From Streptomyces sp. NBC_01716 (GTDB taxonomy: Bacteria; Actinomycetota; Actinomycetes; Streptomycetales; Streptomycetaceae), in contig NZ_CP109181.1 of NCBI RefSeq assembly GCF_036248275.1, positions 5,580,001-5,644,000 of the forward strand: DNA of 64,000 nucleotides, in the 5' to 3' direction. The notes beneath the pieces are model-generated. The model made no database searches. It saw only the letters and a program-made list of their open reading frames with translations, and was not told where the DNA came from. The position numbers and the translations under genes are program-made. Positions 15,835 to 24,084 of this stretch are shown piece by piece (the stretch's first letter is position 1; every line of letters begins with the position of its first letter).

Positions 15835-16653
15835 CTACTCCTTCGTGGTCCGCGCCCTGCCCTCGCTCAGCCCGGCGGCGGCCGGGTCGAGGACGCGGGA
15901 GAGGAAGGACTGGGTGCGGGCATGGCTCGGGGCGCCGATCACCTGGGCCGGGGGCCCCTCCTCGACGATGACCCCGCCGTCCATGAAGACGACCCGGTCG
16001 GCGACCTCCCTGGCGAAGCTCATCTCGTGCGTGACGACGAGCATCGTCATCCCCTCGTCGGCGAGCGAGCGCATCACCGCGAGGACGTCACCCACCAGTT
16101 CGGGGTCGAGCGCGGACGTCGGCTCGTCGAAGAGCATCAGCTGCGGGTCCATCGCCAACGCCCGTGCGATCGCCACCCGTTGCTGCTGCCCGCCGGACAA
16201 CTGGGCCGGATACGAGGACTCCTTGTCGGTCAGACCGACCCGCGCCAGCCGCTCGCGGGCGACCCGCGCCGCCTCCGCCTTGTCGCGCCCCAGCACCCGG
16301 CGCTGAGGGAGCGTCAGATTCTGAAGAGCCGTCAGATGAGGGAAGAGGTTGAACGACTGGAAGACCATCCCGATGCCGCGGCGCACCTTGTCGATGTCCA
16401 CGTCCGGGTCGGTGACCTCCGCGCCCGCCACCAGGATGGTGCCCGACGTCGGCTCCTCCAGCCGGTTCACACAGCGCAGCAGCGTCGACTTGCCGGACCC
16501 CGAAGGGCCGATGACGCACACCACCTCGCCGCGCGCGACCGTGAAGTCGATGCCGGCGAGGACCTCCAGCGAGCCGAACGACTTGTGCAGAGCCCGTACT
16601 TCGATGGCCGGTGCCTCGCGGTCCAGCTCCACCGGTTCCTCCACCGCGCTCAC
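15835..16653 (-). CDS. Polar amino-acid ABC transporter ATPase (GlnQ-like)
   Basis: A 272-residue ATPase with a full motif set: Walker A GPSGSGKST, Q loop MVFQSFNLFPHLT, signature LSGGQQQRVAIARAL, Walker B LMLFDEPTSALDPE and H loop VVTHEMSFA. The HEMxFA motif and overall length are typical of the glutamine/glutamate/polar amino-acid (PAAT) family. The ATG is in an ATGA overlap with the permease stop (16650-16653). It is the third gene of a leftward binding-protein, permease, ATPase operon. The substrate is probably an acidic or amide amino acid, but this is not decidable from sequence. Confidence 0.92.
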   Translation of the reverse strand: MSAVEEPVELDREAPAIEVRALHKSFGSLEVLAGIDFTVARGEVVCVIGPSGSGKSTLLRCVNRLEEPTSGTILVAGAEVTDPDVDIDKVRRGIGMVFQSFNLFPHLTALQNLTLPQRRVLGRDKAEAARVARERLARVGLTDKESSYPAQLSGGQQQRVAIARALAMDPQLMLFDEPTSALDPELVGDVLAVMRSLADEGMTMLVVTHEMSFAREVADRVVFMDGGVIVEEGPPAQVIGAPSHARTQSFLSRVLDPAAAGLSEGRARTTKE

Positions 16654-17435
16654 CTCGCCCTTGCCGTACGCGCTTCGAGCCGCCGGACCAGATGACCCAG
16701 CGGCAGGGTGATGACCAGATAGCAGAGACCGGCGATGAGGATCGGGGTCAGGCTGCGGTTCTGGTTCAGGGCGTCCCGGCCGAACTTGGCCAGCTCGTAC
16801 TGTGACAGGGACAGACCCAGCAGATAGACCAGCGACGAGTCCTTCGTCAGCAGGATCAACTCGTTGGTCAGCGGCGGCAGTACGATCCGCAGGGCCTGCG
16901 GGATGACGATCGAGACCATCGCCCGGCTCTGCGACATCCCGAGCGAACGCGCCGCCTCCGTCTGCCCCTTGGGCACGGCCTGGATACCCGCCCGGATCGT
17001 CTCCGCCATGTACGCGGCGCCGACCAGGCCCAGGGCCAGCATCACCGTCACGTACTGGTTGATCGCCACCTGGAAGGCCAGTGGCACACCGAACCCGAGG
17101 GCGATGAAGACCAGCAGCGCCGGAACGCCCCGGAAGAACTCGATGTAGACGATGGCCAGCCAGCGGTACGGCGGCACCTGAGACAGCCGCATCAGCGCGA
17201 GCAGCAGCCCCAGCGCCAGCCCGAACCCGAAGCCGAGCAGGGTGTAGACGACAGTGTTGACCAGCGCCGTCGTGATGATGTCGGGGAACTGGGCCTTGGC
17301 GACCTCGACATCGAAGAAGGCCCGCTGGATCTCGCCCCAGTCGGTGGCCTGGGCGACGACGACCAGCACGACGGCCAGGACGGCGTACTGCGCACTTCGG
17401 ACGAGGCGGACCCGTTGTCGGCGGGACATGGACAT
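16650..17435 (-). CDS. Polar amino-acid ABC transporter permease
   Basis: A 261-residue permease of the HisM/GlnP type with five to six transmembrane segments. The family loops ALVNTVVYTLLGFGFGLALG and YIEFFRGVPALLVFIALGFG are present, along with the EAA loop AVPKGQTEAARSLGMSQSRA and VIPQALRIVLPPL. Only one permease gene is present, so the channel is probably a homodimer. It starts 13 nt after the binding-protein stop and overlaps the ATPase gene by 4 bp. Confidence 0.92.
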   Translation of the reverse strand: MSMSRRQRVRLVRSAQYAVLAVVLVVVAQATDWGEIQRAFFDVEVAKAQFPDIITTALVNTVVYTLLGFGFGLALGLLLALMRLSQVPPYRWLAIVYIEFFRGVPALLVFIALGFGVPLAFQVAINQYVTVMLALGLVGAAYMAETIRAGIQAVPKGQTEAARSLGMSQSRAMVSIVIPQALRIVLPPLTNELILLTKDSSLVYLLGLSLSQYELAKFGRDALNQNRSLTPILIAGLCYLVITLPLGHLVRRLEARTARAR

Positions 17436-17448
17436 CGGTGCTGGCTCC

Positions 17449-18252
17449 TCAACTCTTGGGGGCGGCGGGGAACCACTTCTTGTATATGGCGTCGTAACGG
17501 CCGTCGGCCTGGGCCGCCTTGATCACCTTGTCGATCTCCGCGCGCAGCGCGTCGTTCCCGGTGCGCACCCCCACGCCGTACTGCTCGCCGGTCTCGAACT
17601 CGGCGGTGACCTCGGTGTCCGGGTTCTTGCGCACGTACTCGAAGAGGACACCGTTGTCGTTGACGGCGGCGTCGACCTGGCCGGTCTTCACGGCCGTGAG
17701 CAGCAGAGCCAGGTCCTCGAACTGGACGGTCTCCACGTCCTTGCCGTTCTTCTTCGCGTACTCCTCACCGGTCGTGCCCTGCTGGACGCCCAGCTTCTTG
17801 CCCTTCAGGCCCGCCAGCGAGTCGTAACCGGCGCCCTTCTTGGTGATGAGCGCCTGGGTGGCCTCGAAGTAGGGGGCGGAGAAGTCCAGGTTCTCCTCAC
17901 GTACGGGCGTGATCGTCATGCCGGCGGCGGCGACGTCACACTTACGGGCGTTGAGGTCCTCGCCCGTCTGAATGCCCTCGAAAGGCGTGTCCACGATCTC
18001 CTGGGTGACGTCGAGCTCCTTGGCAACCAGATCCACCAGGTCCACGTCGAAGCCGACGATCTTGTTGTCCTGGCGGGACTGGAAGGGCTCGTACGGCAGA
18101 TGGGTACAGGTCGTGAGCTTCCCGGACTTCACCAGCTCCACCTTCGAGCCGTCGGACGACCCGGTGGTCTCGGTGCTCGTGCATCCGGTCATGGCGACGA
18201 GGGCGGCGGCGGTGGCTACTACGGGCAACACGAACACGGTGCGCGGGGACAA
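17449..18252 (-). CDS. Polar amino-acid ABC transporter substrate-binding lipoprotein
   Basis: A family-3 solute-binding lipoprotein. The hydrophobic leader FVLPVVATAAALVAMTGC ends in a lipobox, then comes the domain pattern LTTCTHLPYEPFQ, then VGFDVDLVDLVAKEL, FEGIQTGEDLNARKCDVAAA and LDFSAPYFEATQALI. I prefer the TTG start at 18252 (GGAGG 4 nt upstream), which gives a normal 22-residue signal peptide. The first ATG in frame (18300) would add a Cys/Pro-rich stretch unlike a signal peptide. It is the first gene of the three-gene uptake operon. Confidence 0.88.
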   Translation of the reverse strand: MSPRTVFVLPVVATAAALVAMTGCTSTETTGSSDGSKVELVKSGKLTTCTHLPYEPFQSRQDNKIVGFDVDLVDLVAKELDVTQEIVDTPFEGIQTGEDLNARKCDVAAAGMTITPVREENLDFSAPYFEATQALITKKGAGYDSLAGLKGKKLGVQQGTTGEEYAKKNGKDVETVQFEDLALLLTAVKTGQVDAAVNDNGVLFEYVRKNPDTEVTAEFETGEQYGVGVRTGNDALRAEIDKVIKAAQADGRYDAIYKKWFPAAPKS

Positions 18253-18436
18253 GACGCCTCCAAGCGGGAACGGACAACGCGGGAACGGGCAACAGCCCAC
18301 AGGGTGTTGTGAGTTGCGCAGATCTTGCCATCGGAGGTGCCGGATGTCTCCTCACCAGGGGCGGGGTTAACGAGGTCGTCACGGCAGCGTGACGGCTCCG
18401 CGTACGGTGCCTCGTCCCTCTCGGGACCCGCGCTCC

Positions 18437-18461
18437 GGCCTGATCCAAAAGACACGCCCTA
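18437..18461. mobile_element. Relic end of a MITE-like element
   Basis: This 25-bp stretch, GGCCTGATCCAAAAGACACG plus CCCTA, matches 23 of 25 bases of the right end of the element at 27187-27348. It lies at the very end of the next gene, whose TAG stop (18461-18459) is the outermost TA(G) of the relic. The opposite end is not recognisable. Confidence 0.5.
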
Positions 18462-20099
18462 CACGATCGGTTTCGTCTGAGTGCAGTTCTTCCACTCCAC
18501 CCACTCCCGTGCGCCGCCGTTCTTGGGGCCCTTGGCGTACGTCGGGTTGCCGGTGATCGCCTGGTTCTTCTCCTCGTGCGTGATGTCGATGCCGAAGAGC
18601 TTGAACCCCGCGGTGATCTGTCCGGCCGAGATGCCGAAGCCGATGCCGAGTGAGGCGTTCCACCAGTCGGTGTTGGCGTTGTAGTCCAGCCGGGAGAGCT
18701 TGCCCTTGTCGTGCATCAGGCGCTCCAGCGGCCCCGCGTCGCTGCCCGGTGCCTCCGCCGCTTCCGAGGGGGTCGGCAGGGCGTCGCTGGCGGGGAAGTC
18801 GCCGCGACCGCGCAGCCAGTCCTCGACCGTCTTGCTGTCCCCGTCGTTGTCCAGTACGACCTCGGCGGACTCGGTGTGGATCTGGGAGCTGATGGTGCCG
18901 CCTCCGCCGCCGACGTCGATGGTCACCGGGGTGCCGGGGACGTTCGCGCCGGCGCCGCCCTGGAAGCCGGCGCCTTCGCCGTTCTCCTGGCTGGTGGTGA
19001 TCACCAGCTTCTCCGGCCGGTGTTCCTTGCCGTCCTTCTCCTCCTGGTCGTACGTCGCCGCGTCGTAGGTGACGGCGACCTGCTGCATCCGCGTGGCCTT
19101 GCCCTGGGCGAGTTCGCCGCCCTTGGCGTCGACGCTGAAGGTGTAGATGAAGGTGATCTTGCCCGCGTCCGGGCCGGTGTTGGCGCGCATCACCACGACG
19201 TCCTCGGTCATGGTGCCGGTCCCGAACTCGCCGGATATGTTGCCGAGATCGGTCGGCTTGCCGTCCTTGTCCTTCCCGCCCTTGCCCTTGGTGAAGGACT
19301 TGCCGAAGCTGACGCTGCCCGCCGCCTCGGTGCTGGTCTTGGTGATGTCGACGTCCGGCGCCAGTTCCGGTTCGAGGTCGGGCTTCTTGGAAGCCGCGTC
19401 CGACTGGCAGGCTCCCATCGCCGCACCGGGGTTGTAGCCGCTCTGGTAGCGGCAGCCGTCGTTCTGTTTGAGGTACGAGGCGAACTTCTTGGCGTCCTCC
19501 AGATTCAGCTCCAGGTCCTTCTGGGGGTCGCCGGTCTTGTTGCCGTTGAACAACCACTGACCGCCGCTGCCGCTGCCCTTCATATAGCTGCCGCTCAGCG
19601 ACGCGCTGCCGCCCCAGTCCTTCAGACCGGGAATCCCGGCCGAGATGCTGGCGGTCGCGCCGATGCCGCCCTCGCCCACGCGCTCCAGGGTGACGGTGCC
19701 GTCCGACCACTGCTGGAGCTTGACCTGCTCGGAGCCGCTGATCTTGATGAAGACGATCTGGACGACGACCGTGTCCTTCGTCTGCTCCTGGGCGAGCAGG
19801 CACTTCGCGGGCTGGAAGGGGTCGCCGGGTATCCCGCCGTCGTCGCCGTCCCCGCCACCTCCCCCTCCGCCGTCGTCCCCACCGCCGCCCCCGGAGTCGC
19901 AGCCGTCACCGCCGTCGCCCGCGTTGACGATCCGGCACACCGCGTCCTGAAGGCCCACGGCCGTATCGGCGGGGACGGTCAGCGCCAGGATCGCGGCGAC
20001 GACCGCGGCGACGACGCCGATCATCGCGACATACTCGACACCGCCCTGACCCTTGTCGCGTGGCCGACGTGAACTCCGTACGCACTCCGTGCCGTTCAT
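18459..20099 (-). CDS. Large membrane-anchored or secreted protein with Flp-prepilin-like N-terminus
   Basis: A 546-residue protein. Residues 15-40 (RDKGQGGVEYVAMIGVVAAV and onward) match the class III prepilin signal G/XXXXEY followed by a hydrophobic helix, as in Flp/TadE pilins. Next come a Cys-containing segment, a Gly/Asp low-complexity linker (about residues 63-90) and a 430-residue extracellular-type domain rich in beta strands. The domain contains four or more further cysteines and an amphipathic GIGFGISAGQITAGFKLFGI near the end. I know no function for the large domain. If the signal is used, a prepilin peptidase would process it, but no tad genes are nearby. The TAG stop falls in a MITE-like remnant. 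Confidence 0.75.
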   Translation of the reverse strand: MNGTECVRSSRRPRDKGQGGVEYVAMIGVVAAVVAAILALTVPADTAVGLQDAVCRIVNAGDGGDGCDSGGGGGDDGGGGGGGDGDDGGIPGDPFQPAKCLLAQEQTKDTVVVQIVFIKISGSEQVKLQQWSDGTVTLERVGEGGIGATASISAGIPGLKDWGGSASLSGSYMKGSGSGGQWLFNGNKTGDPQKDLELNLEDAKKFASYLKQNDGCRYQSGYNPGAAMGACQSDAASKKPDLEPELAPDVDITKTSTEAAGSVSFGKSFTKGKGGKDKDGKPTDLGNISGEFGTGTMTEDVVVMRANTGPDAGKITFIYTFSVDAKGGELAQGKATRMQQVAVTYDAATYDQEEKDGKEHRPEKLVITTSQENGEGAGFQGGAGANVPGTPVTIDVGGGGGTISSQIHTESAEVVLDNDGDSKTVEDWLRGRGDFPASDALPTPSEAAEAPGSDAGPLERLMHDKGKLSRLDYNANTDWWNASLGIGFGISAGQITAGFKLFGIDITHEEKNQAITGNPTYAKGPKNGGAREWVEWKNCTQTKPIV

Positions 20100-20216
20100 C
20101 TGGACTCCTCGCCCAAGCCGTCAGCCATTTCCCAGGGGGAAACGGAGACTAGGGACGAGGACGGGCCCAGACGCAGGGCCTCAGGACCCAGATTCGGGCC
20201 CAGCGGCGGCGGTCGC

Positions 20217-21857
20217 TCAGTTTCGGGCGGCGGAAGGTGCCGATACGGGCGGCGTGGGCGTGGGAACGGGCTCCGGCCTGGCCGGCGACGCGGACGGCAC
20301 GGCCGGAGCCGCGGACGGTGCCGCGGACCGCGCGGGCGACGACGCCGGTGCGGGCGCTGTCGAGGACGACGCGGCCGACGGCGCCGTGGGCTGTGCCGTC
20401 AGCGGCGTGCTCTCCCCGTCGCCGTACATGTCCTTCGGACCGCCGCCCGGCAGCTCGCCCAACTCCTTGAGCGCCGCACGTGCCTTCGGCGCCAGCAGCG
20501 GCGAGAAGTGGGGGTTCGTTCGCAGCGCCTCGTCCAGATGGCGGCGCGCCGGACCCTCCATCCCGAGCTCGCGCTCGATCTCTCCCCGGTGGTACGAGAA
20601 GAGCGCGCTCCGCATCCCCTGTTCCGTCGCCCGCTTCGCGTACGGCAGTGCCTTCTCCGCGTCACCCGCCCGGTACAGCGCCCACGCCAGCGTGTCGGAC
20701 ACCCGCATGCTCCGGTGGCCGCGCCGCCACTCCGACTCCAGCCGCTCCACCGCCGCCCGGGGACTGCCGTGATCGGCCTCGTAACGGGCCAGCGTCAGCT
20801 CCTCGTTGACCCCGTCGGCCTGCGCCCTTGCCGTACGGTCCCGGAGCAGCTCGTACTGGCTCCGCGCGTCCCCGCCCAGCCCCTGCGACTCGTACAACTC
20901 GCCCAGTTCCATGGCGTATTCGGGCATCGGGCGCTCCGCGAGAGCCGCCTGGTAGTCCTGCCCGGCCTCCTCGGTCCTGCCCAGCGCCGCGAGGGCCCGC
21001 GCCCGGCCCGCCAGCGACGGGTGGTGGTCCCGCGTCACCTTCAGCGCGGCGTCGTAGTAACGCAGCGCCTCCTTCGGCTCGCCGCGCTCCCAGGCGAGCC
21101 CCCCGAGCGCGTTCAGCGCGCCGGCCTTCTCGGCGGGCGTGGCCGCCCTCCCCGCCGCCTCGTCCGCCTTCGCCGCCGCGTCCTCGCGCCAGCCCCGGTC
21201 GCGGTAGACCACCGACGACACGGACAGCACGCGCACGCCGGAGCGCAGCGACCGCAGCTTGTCCAGCGCCCTGCCCGCCGCTGTGTAGTCGCCGAGCCCG
21301 TTGTACGCCTCGATCAGCACCGGGTACGTCGTCCAGCGCTCCGGGGCCGCCTTCCGTACCGCCTCGCCCCATTTCCTGGCCGCCGCGTAGTCGTGCCGCG
21401 CGTTCGCCAGCGCGGCCAGCCCCGTCGTCGCCGCCGGGTTGCGCCGCTCGCCGGGGGTGACGGCGAGCGAGCGCCGCAGCGCCTGCTCGGCCTTCGGGTA
21501 GTACGCCGTGTCCGCCCGCAGCCCGCCCCGCTCCACGTACGCCGCGCCCAGCACCGCCCAGGACCCGGCGTCCTTCGGGTTCTCCCGCAGCCACGCCTCC
21601 CGGTCCCTGATGAGCGCCGCCACGTCCGGCAGCGAGGCGGGTCCGCCCGCGCCGACGGCGGCCCGCGCCCGCGCCTCGGGGCCGGGTGGGGGAGGTGCCT
21701 CGTCCCCGTCCGGGACGAACACCAGAACGCCCACGACGAGTACCGCCCCCACACCCGCGGCCAGCGCGGCCCTCTTGATGTGCCCCAAGTGCCCCAAGTG
21801 CCCCAAGTGCCCCGTGTGCCGCGTGTGCCGCGTGTTCAAGATCTTCTTGGCATCCAT
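20217..21857 (-). CDS. TPR-repeat protein with one N-terminal membrane anchor
   Basis: A 546-residue protein. A short His/Gly-rich cytosolic N-terminus (NTRHTRHTGHLGHLGHLGHI, encoded by 9-bp tandem repeats) is followed by a single transmembrane helix (AALAAGVGAVLVVGVLVFV). About ten TPR units run through the middle (for example AGSWAVLGAAYVERGGLRAD and GALNALGGLAWERGEPKEAL), and a Pro/Ala/Ser-rich C-terminal tail of about 80 residues ends it. The start is uncertain: ATG 21857 gives MDAKKILN, while ATG 21893 or 21887 would add 10-12 residues; no strong ribosome-binding site precedes any of them. It probably acts as an extracytoplasmic scaffold; its neighbour, the prepilin-like protein, is on the same strand 117 bp downstream. 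Confidence 0.75.
   Translation of the reverse strand: MDAKKILNTRHTRHTGHLGHLGHLGHIKRAALAAGVGAVLVVGVLVFVPDGDEAPPPPGPEARARAAVGAGGPASLPDVAALIRDREAWLRENPKDAGSWAVLGAAYVERGGLRADTAYYPKAEQALRRSLAVTPGERRNPAATTGLAALANARHDYAAARKWGEAVRKAAPERWTTYPVLIEAYNGLGDYTAAGRALDKLRSLRSGVRVLSVSSVVYRDRGWREDAAAKADEAAGRAATPAEKAGALNALGGLAWERGEPKEALRYYDAALKVTRDHHPSLAGRARALAALGRTEEAGQDYQAALAERPMPEYAMELGELYESQGLGGDARSQYELLRDRTARAQADGVNEELTLARYEADHGSPRAAVERLESEWRRGHRSMRVSDTLAWALYRAGDAEKALPYAKRATEQGMRSALFSYHRGEIERELGMEGPARRHLDEALRTNPHFSPLLAPKARAALKELGELPGGGPKDMYGDGESTPLTAQPTAPSAASSSTAPAPASSPARSAAPSAAPAVPSASPARPEPVPTPTPPVSAPSAARN
21781..21837. repeat. 9-bp tandem repeat inside the TPR gene
   Basis: TGCCCCAAG is repeated three times at 21781-21807 and followed by diverged copies (TGCCCCGTG, TGCCGCGTG twice, then TGTTCAAG-like). 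Translated on the minus strand it gives H-L-G and H-T-R/G triplets. Copy number is likely to vary between strains by slippage. Confidence 0.7.
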
Positions 21858-21869
21858 GTGATTACTGTG

Positions 21870-21882
21870 CGTCAATATGACG
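21870..21882. promoter_or_regulatory. Inverted repeat CGTCA-ATA-TGACG in a divergent promoter region
   Basis: A perfect 5-bp dyad with 3-bp centre lies between the leftward TPR gene and the rightward GlcD-type gene. The same CGTCA-N3-TGACG pattern occurs at 32613-32627 in front of pncB. It is a candidate operator only. Confidence 0.3.
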
Positions 21883-21955
21883 ACCATACTCATTCTTGTG
21901 GATGTGGATCGCAGACGGGTTCACACCGATGGCCCCGGGGTGCCACGCTGGGATG

Positions 21956-23374
21956 ATGGATGACCTTGCCGCGGCCGCGCCCACCGCCTCCTCAGCCACC
22001 GTCGCCACGGACGGCCTCCTCGCCGAGCTGCGAGCCGGTCTGCCCGCAGAAGCCCTGATCACCGACCCCGACATCACGGCCTCCTACGCGAACGACATGG
22101 CGAGCTTCTGCGAGGCGGGCTCCCCGGCGGTGGTCGTCCTGCCGCGCACCGTCGAGCAGGTCCAGCACGTGATGCGCACGGCGACGGCCCTGCGCGTCCC
22201 CGTGGTGCCGCAGGGCGCCCGTACGGGACTCTCCGGCGCCGCCAACGCCTCCGACGGCTGCATCGTGCTGTCCCTCGTCAAGATGGACAGGATTCTGGAG
22301 ATCAGCCCGGTCGACCGGATCGCGGTCGTCGAGCCGGGCGTCGTCAACGCGGTGCTCTCCCGCGCAGTCGGCGAACACGGCCTCTACTACCCGCCGGACC
22401 CCTCCAGCTGGGAGACCTGCACGATCGGCGGCAACATCGGCACCGCGTCCGGCGGTCTGTGCTGCGTGAAGTACGGCGTCACCGCCGAGTACGTCCTCGG
22501 CCTGGACGTCGTCCTCGCCGACGGCCGCCTCCTGACCACCGGCCGCCGCACCGCCAAGGGCGTCGCCGGATACGACCTCACCCGGCTCTTCGTGGGCTCG
22601 GAGGGCAGCCTCGGCGTCGTCGTCAAGGCCGTCCTCGCACTCAAGCCGGCGCCGCCTGGGCAGCTCGTCCTCGCGGCCGAGTTCGCCTCCGCGTCCGCCG
22701 CCTGCGACGCCATCTGCCGGATCATGGAGCGCGGCCACACCCCCTCCCTGCTCGAACTGATGGACCGCACCACCGTCCGCGCCGTCAACTCCCTGGCGAA
22801 CATGGGCCTCCCCGAGACCACCGAGGCGCTGCTGCTCTGCGCCTTCGACACCGCCGACCCGGCGGCCGACCTCGCCGCCGTCGGCGAACTCTGCGCGGCG
22901 GCCGGCGCCACCGAGGTCGTCCCCGCCGACGACGCCGCCGAGTCCGAACTGCTGCTCCAGGCACGGCGGCTGGCGCTCGTCGCGCTGGAGGCCGTCAAGG
23001 GCACCACGATGATCGACGACGTGTGCGTCCCGCGCTCCCGGCTCGCCGAGGTCCTTGAGGGCATCGACCGCATCGCCGTCAAGTACGGCCTCACGATCGG
23101 CGTCTGCGCCCACGCGGGCGACGGCAACACCCACCCCACCGTCTGCTTCGACGCCTCCGACCCCGACGAGTCCCGGCGCGCCCGCGAGTCGTTCGACGAG
23201 ATCATGGCGCTCGGCCTGGAGCTGGGCGGCACCATCACCGGCGAGCACGGCGTCGGCGTCCTGAAGAAGGAGTGGCTCTCCCGCGAACTGGGCCCGGTCG
23301 GCATGGAGTTGCAGCGCGGCATCAAGAAGACCTTCGACCCGCTGGACCTCCTGAACCCCGGAAAGCTCTTCTGA
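21956..23374 (+). CDS. GlcD-type FAD-linked oxidoreductase
   Basis: A 472-residue flavoprotein of the VAO/glycolate oxidase GlcD family. FAD domain: SPAVVVLPRTVEQVQHVMRT, then VPVVPQGARTGLSGAA, then EPGVVNAVLSRAVGEHGLYYPPDP and TIGGNIGTASGG, the pyrophosphate-binding loops. C-terminal cap: ICAHAGDGNTHP-type motif (here GVCAHAGDGNTHPTVCFD) and TGEHGVGVLKK, with histidines that bind metal or substrate in D-lactate/D-2-hydroxyacid dehydrogenases. The product is probably a keto acid. ATG 21956 (or 21953) is preferred over 21896 because the extra 20 residues are Trp/Met-rich and not family-like. No partner subunit genes are visible. Confidence 0.88.
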   Translation: MDDLAAAAPTASSATVATDGLLAELRAGLPAEALITDPDITASYANDMASFCEAGSPAVVVLPRTVEQVQHVMRTATALRVPVVPQGARTGLSGAANASDGCIVLSLVKMDRILEISPVDRIAVVEPGVVNAVLSRAVGEHGLYYPPDPSSWETCTIGGNIGTASGGLCCVKYGVTAEYVLGLDVVLADGRLLTTGRRTAKGVAGYDLTRLFVGSEGSLGVVVKAVLALKPAPPGQLVLAAEFASASAACDAICRIMERGHTPSLLELMDRTTVRAVNSLANMGLPETTEALLLCAFDTADPAADLAAVGELCAAAGATEVVPADDAAESELLLQARRLALVALEAVKGTTMIDDVCVPRSRLAEVLEGIDRIAVKYGLTIGVCAHAGDGNTHPTVCFDASDPDESRRARESFDEIMALGLELGGTITGEHGVGVLKKEWLSRELGPVGMELQRGIKKTFDPLDLLNPGKLF

Positions 23375-23376
23375 CG

Positions 23377-23853
23377 TCAGCACTCGCCGTCCGCGGACTC
23401 GTCCGACGGCCACGGGCTCCGCAGCCACAGATCGTCGGCCGGCAGCGGGGTGAGCAGCCGGGTCAGCCCCGCGTCGATCCCCAGCCGGACGCTCTCGGTG
23501 CCCGGCGCCACCAGCACCAACGTCCGCTCCAGCCATGCCGAGACCGCCGCCGAAGGAGCCTCCAGGAGCGCGTCGCCGTCGGGGGAGCTGAGCGCCAGGC
23601 ACAGGACGCTGCGCCCTTCGACCTTCGTGGGCCAGATCCGTACGTCACCGTGGCCGCACGGCCGGAACACCCCTTCGACCAGAAGTTCGCGTGCGAACGT
23701 CCAGTTGACGGGCGTGTCCGAAGAGATGTGGAAGCTCATGTGCACCGCGTACGGATCGTCCGTGCGGTACGTCAGTCTGGCGGGGACAGGGACGCTGTGC
23801 TCGGGCGAGAGCACCAGATTGAGTTCCAGCTCGCGTTCCACCACGGTGTTCAT
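23377..23853 (-). CDS. SsgA-like sporulation/cell-division protein (probably SsgG)
   Basis: A 158-residue SALP family member: RLTYRTDDPYAVHMSFHISS, then VNWTFARELLVEGVFRPCGH and GDVRIWP, LCLALSSPDGDALLEAP and WLERTLVLVAPGTE are the family landmarks. SALPs occur only in sporulating actinomycetes and steer septum placement and wall remodelling during sporulation. The C-terminal tail (LPADDLWLRSPWPSDESADG) is longer than in SsgB. From memory, S. coelicolor ssgG (SCO2924) lies near hppD (SCO2927), which fits the location here; the exact paralogue call rests on that synteny. It converges on the GlcD-type gene with a 2-bp gap. Confidence 0.85.
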   Translation of the reverse strand: MNTVVERELELNLVLSPEHSVPVPARLTYRTDDPYAVHMSFHISSDTPVNWTFARELLVEGVFRPCGHGDVRIWPTKVEGRSVLCLALSSPDGDALLEAPSAAVSAWLERTLVLVAPGTESVRLGIDAGLTRLLTPLPADDLWLRSPWPSDESADGEC

Positions 23854-24084
23854 GTCAGGTGCTTCCTTCGTCGTACGACGCCCGGGAGCGGGCCGTACCG
23901 ATGGAGAGCGCCGACTCCCGCCGCCATTACGCGACTTCGGCCAAGAACTTGCTCCCGCGACCTACCGTGACTCTTTCGTGACCGAATCGAGGTCCAAACG
24001 GCCGGATGGCTCCTGGGCCATGCGGTGGTCTGATAGATGTGGACCCTTGAGTTGAGCCCATCGAAGAGATACGGGACCACGGTG

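Noticed and set aside
21781..21837. Repeat array resembling a small CRISPR
   Set aside because: The units are contiguous 9-mers in a coding frame with no spacers; no cas genes are present.
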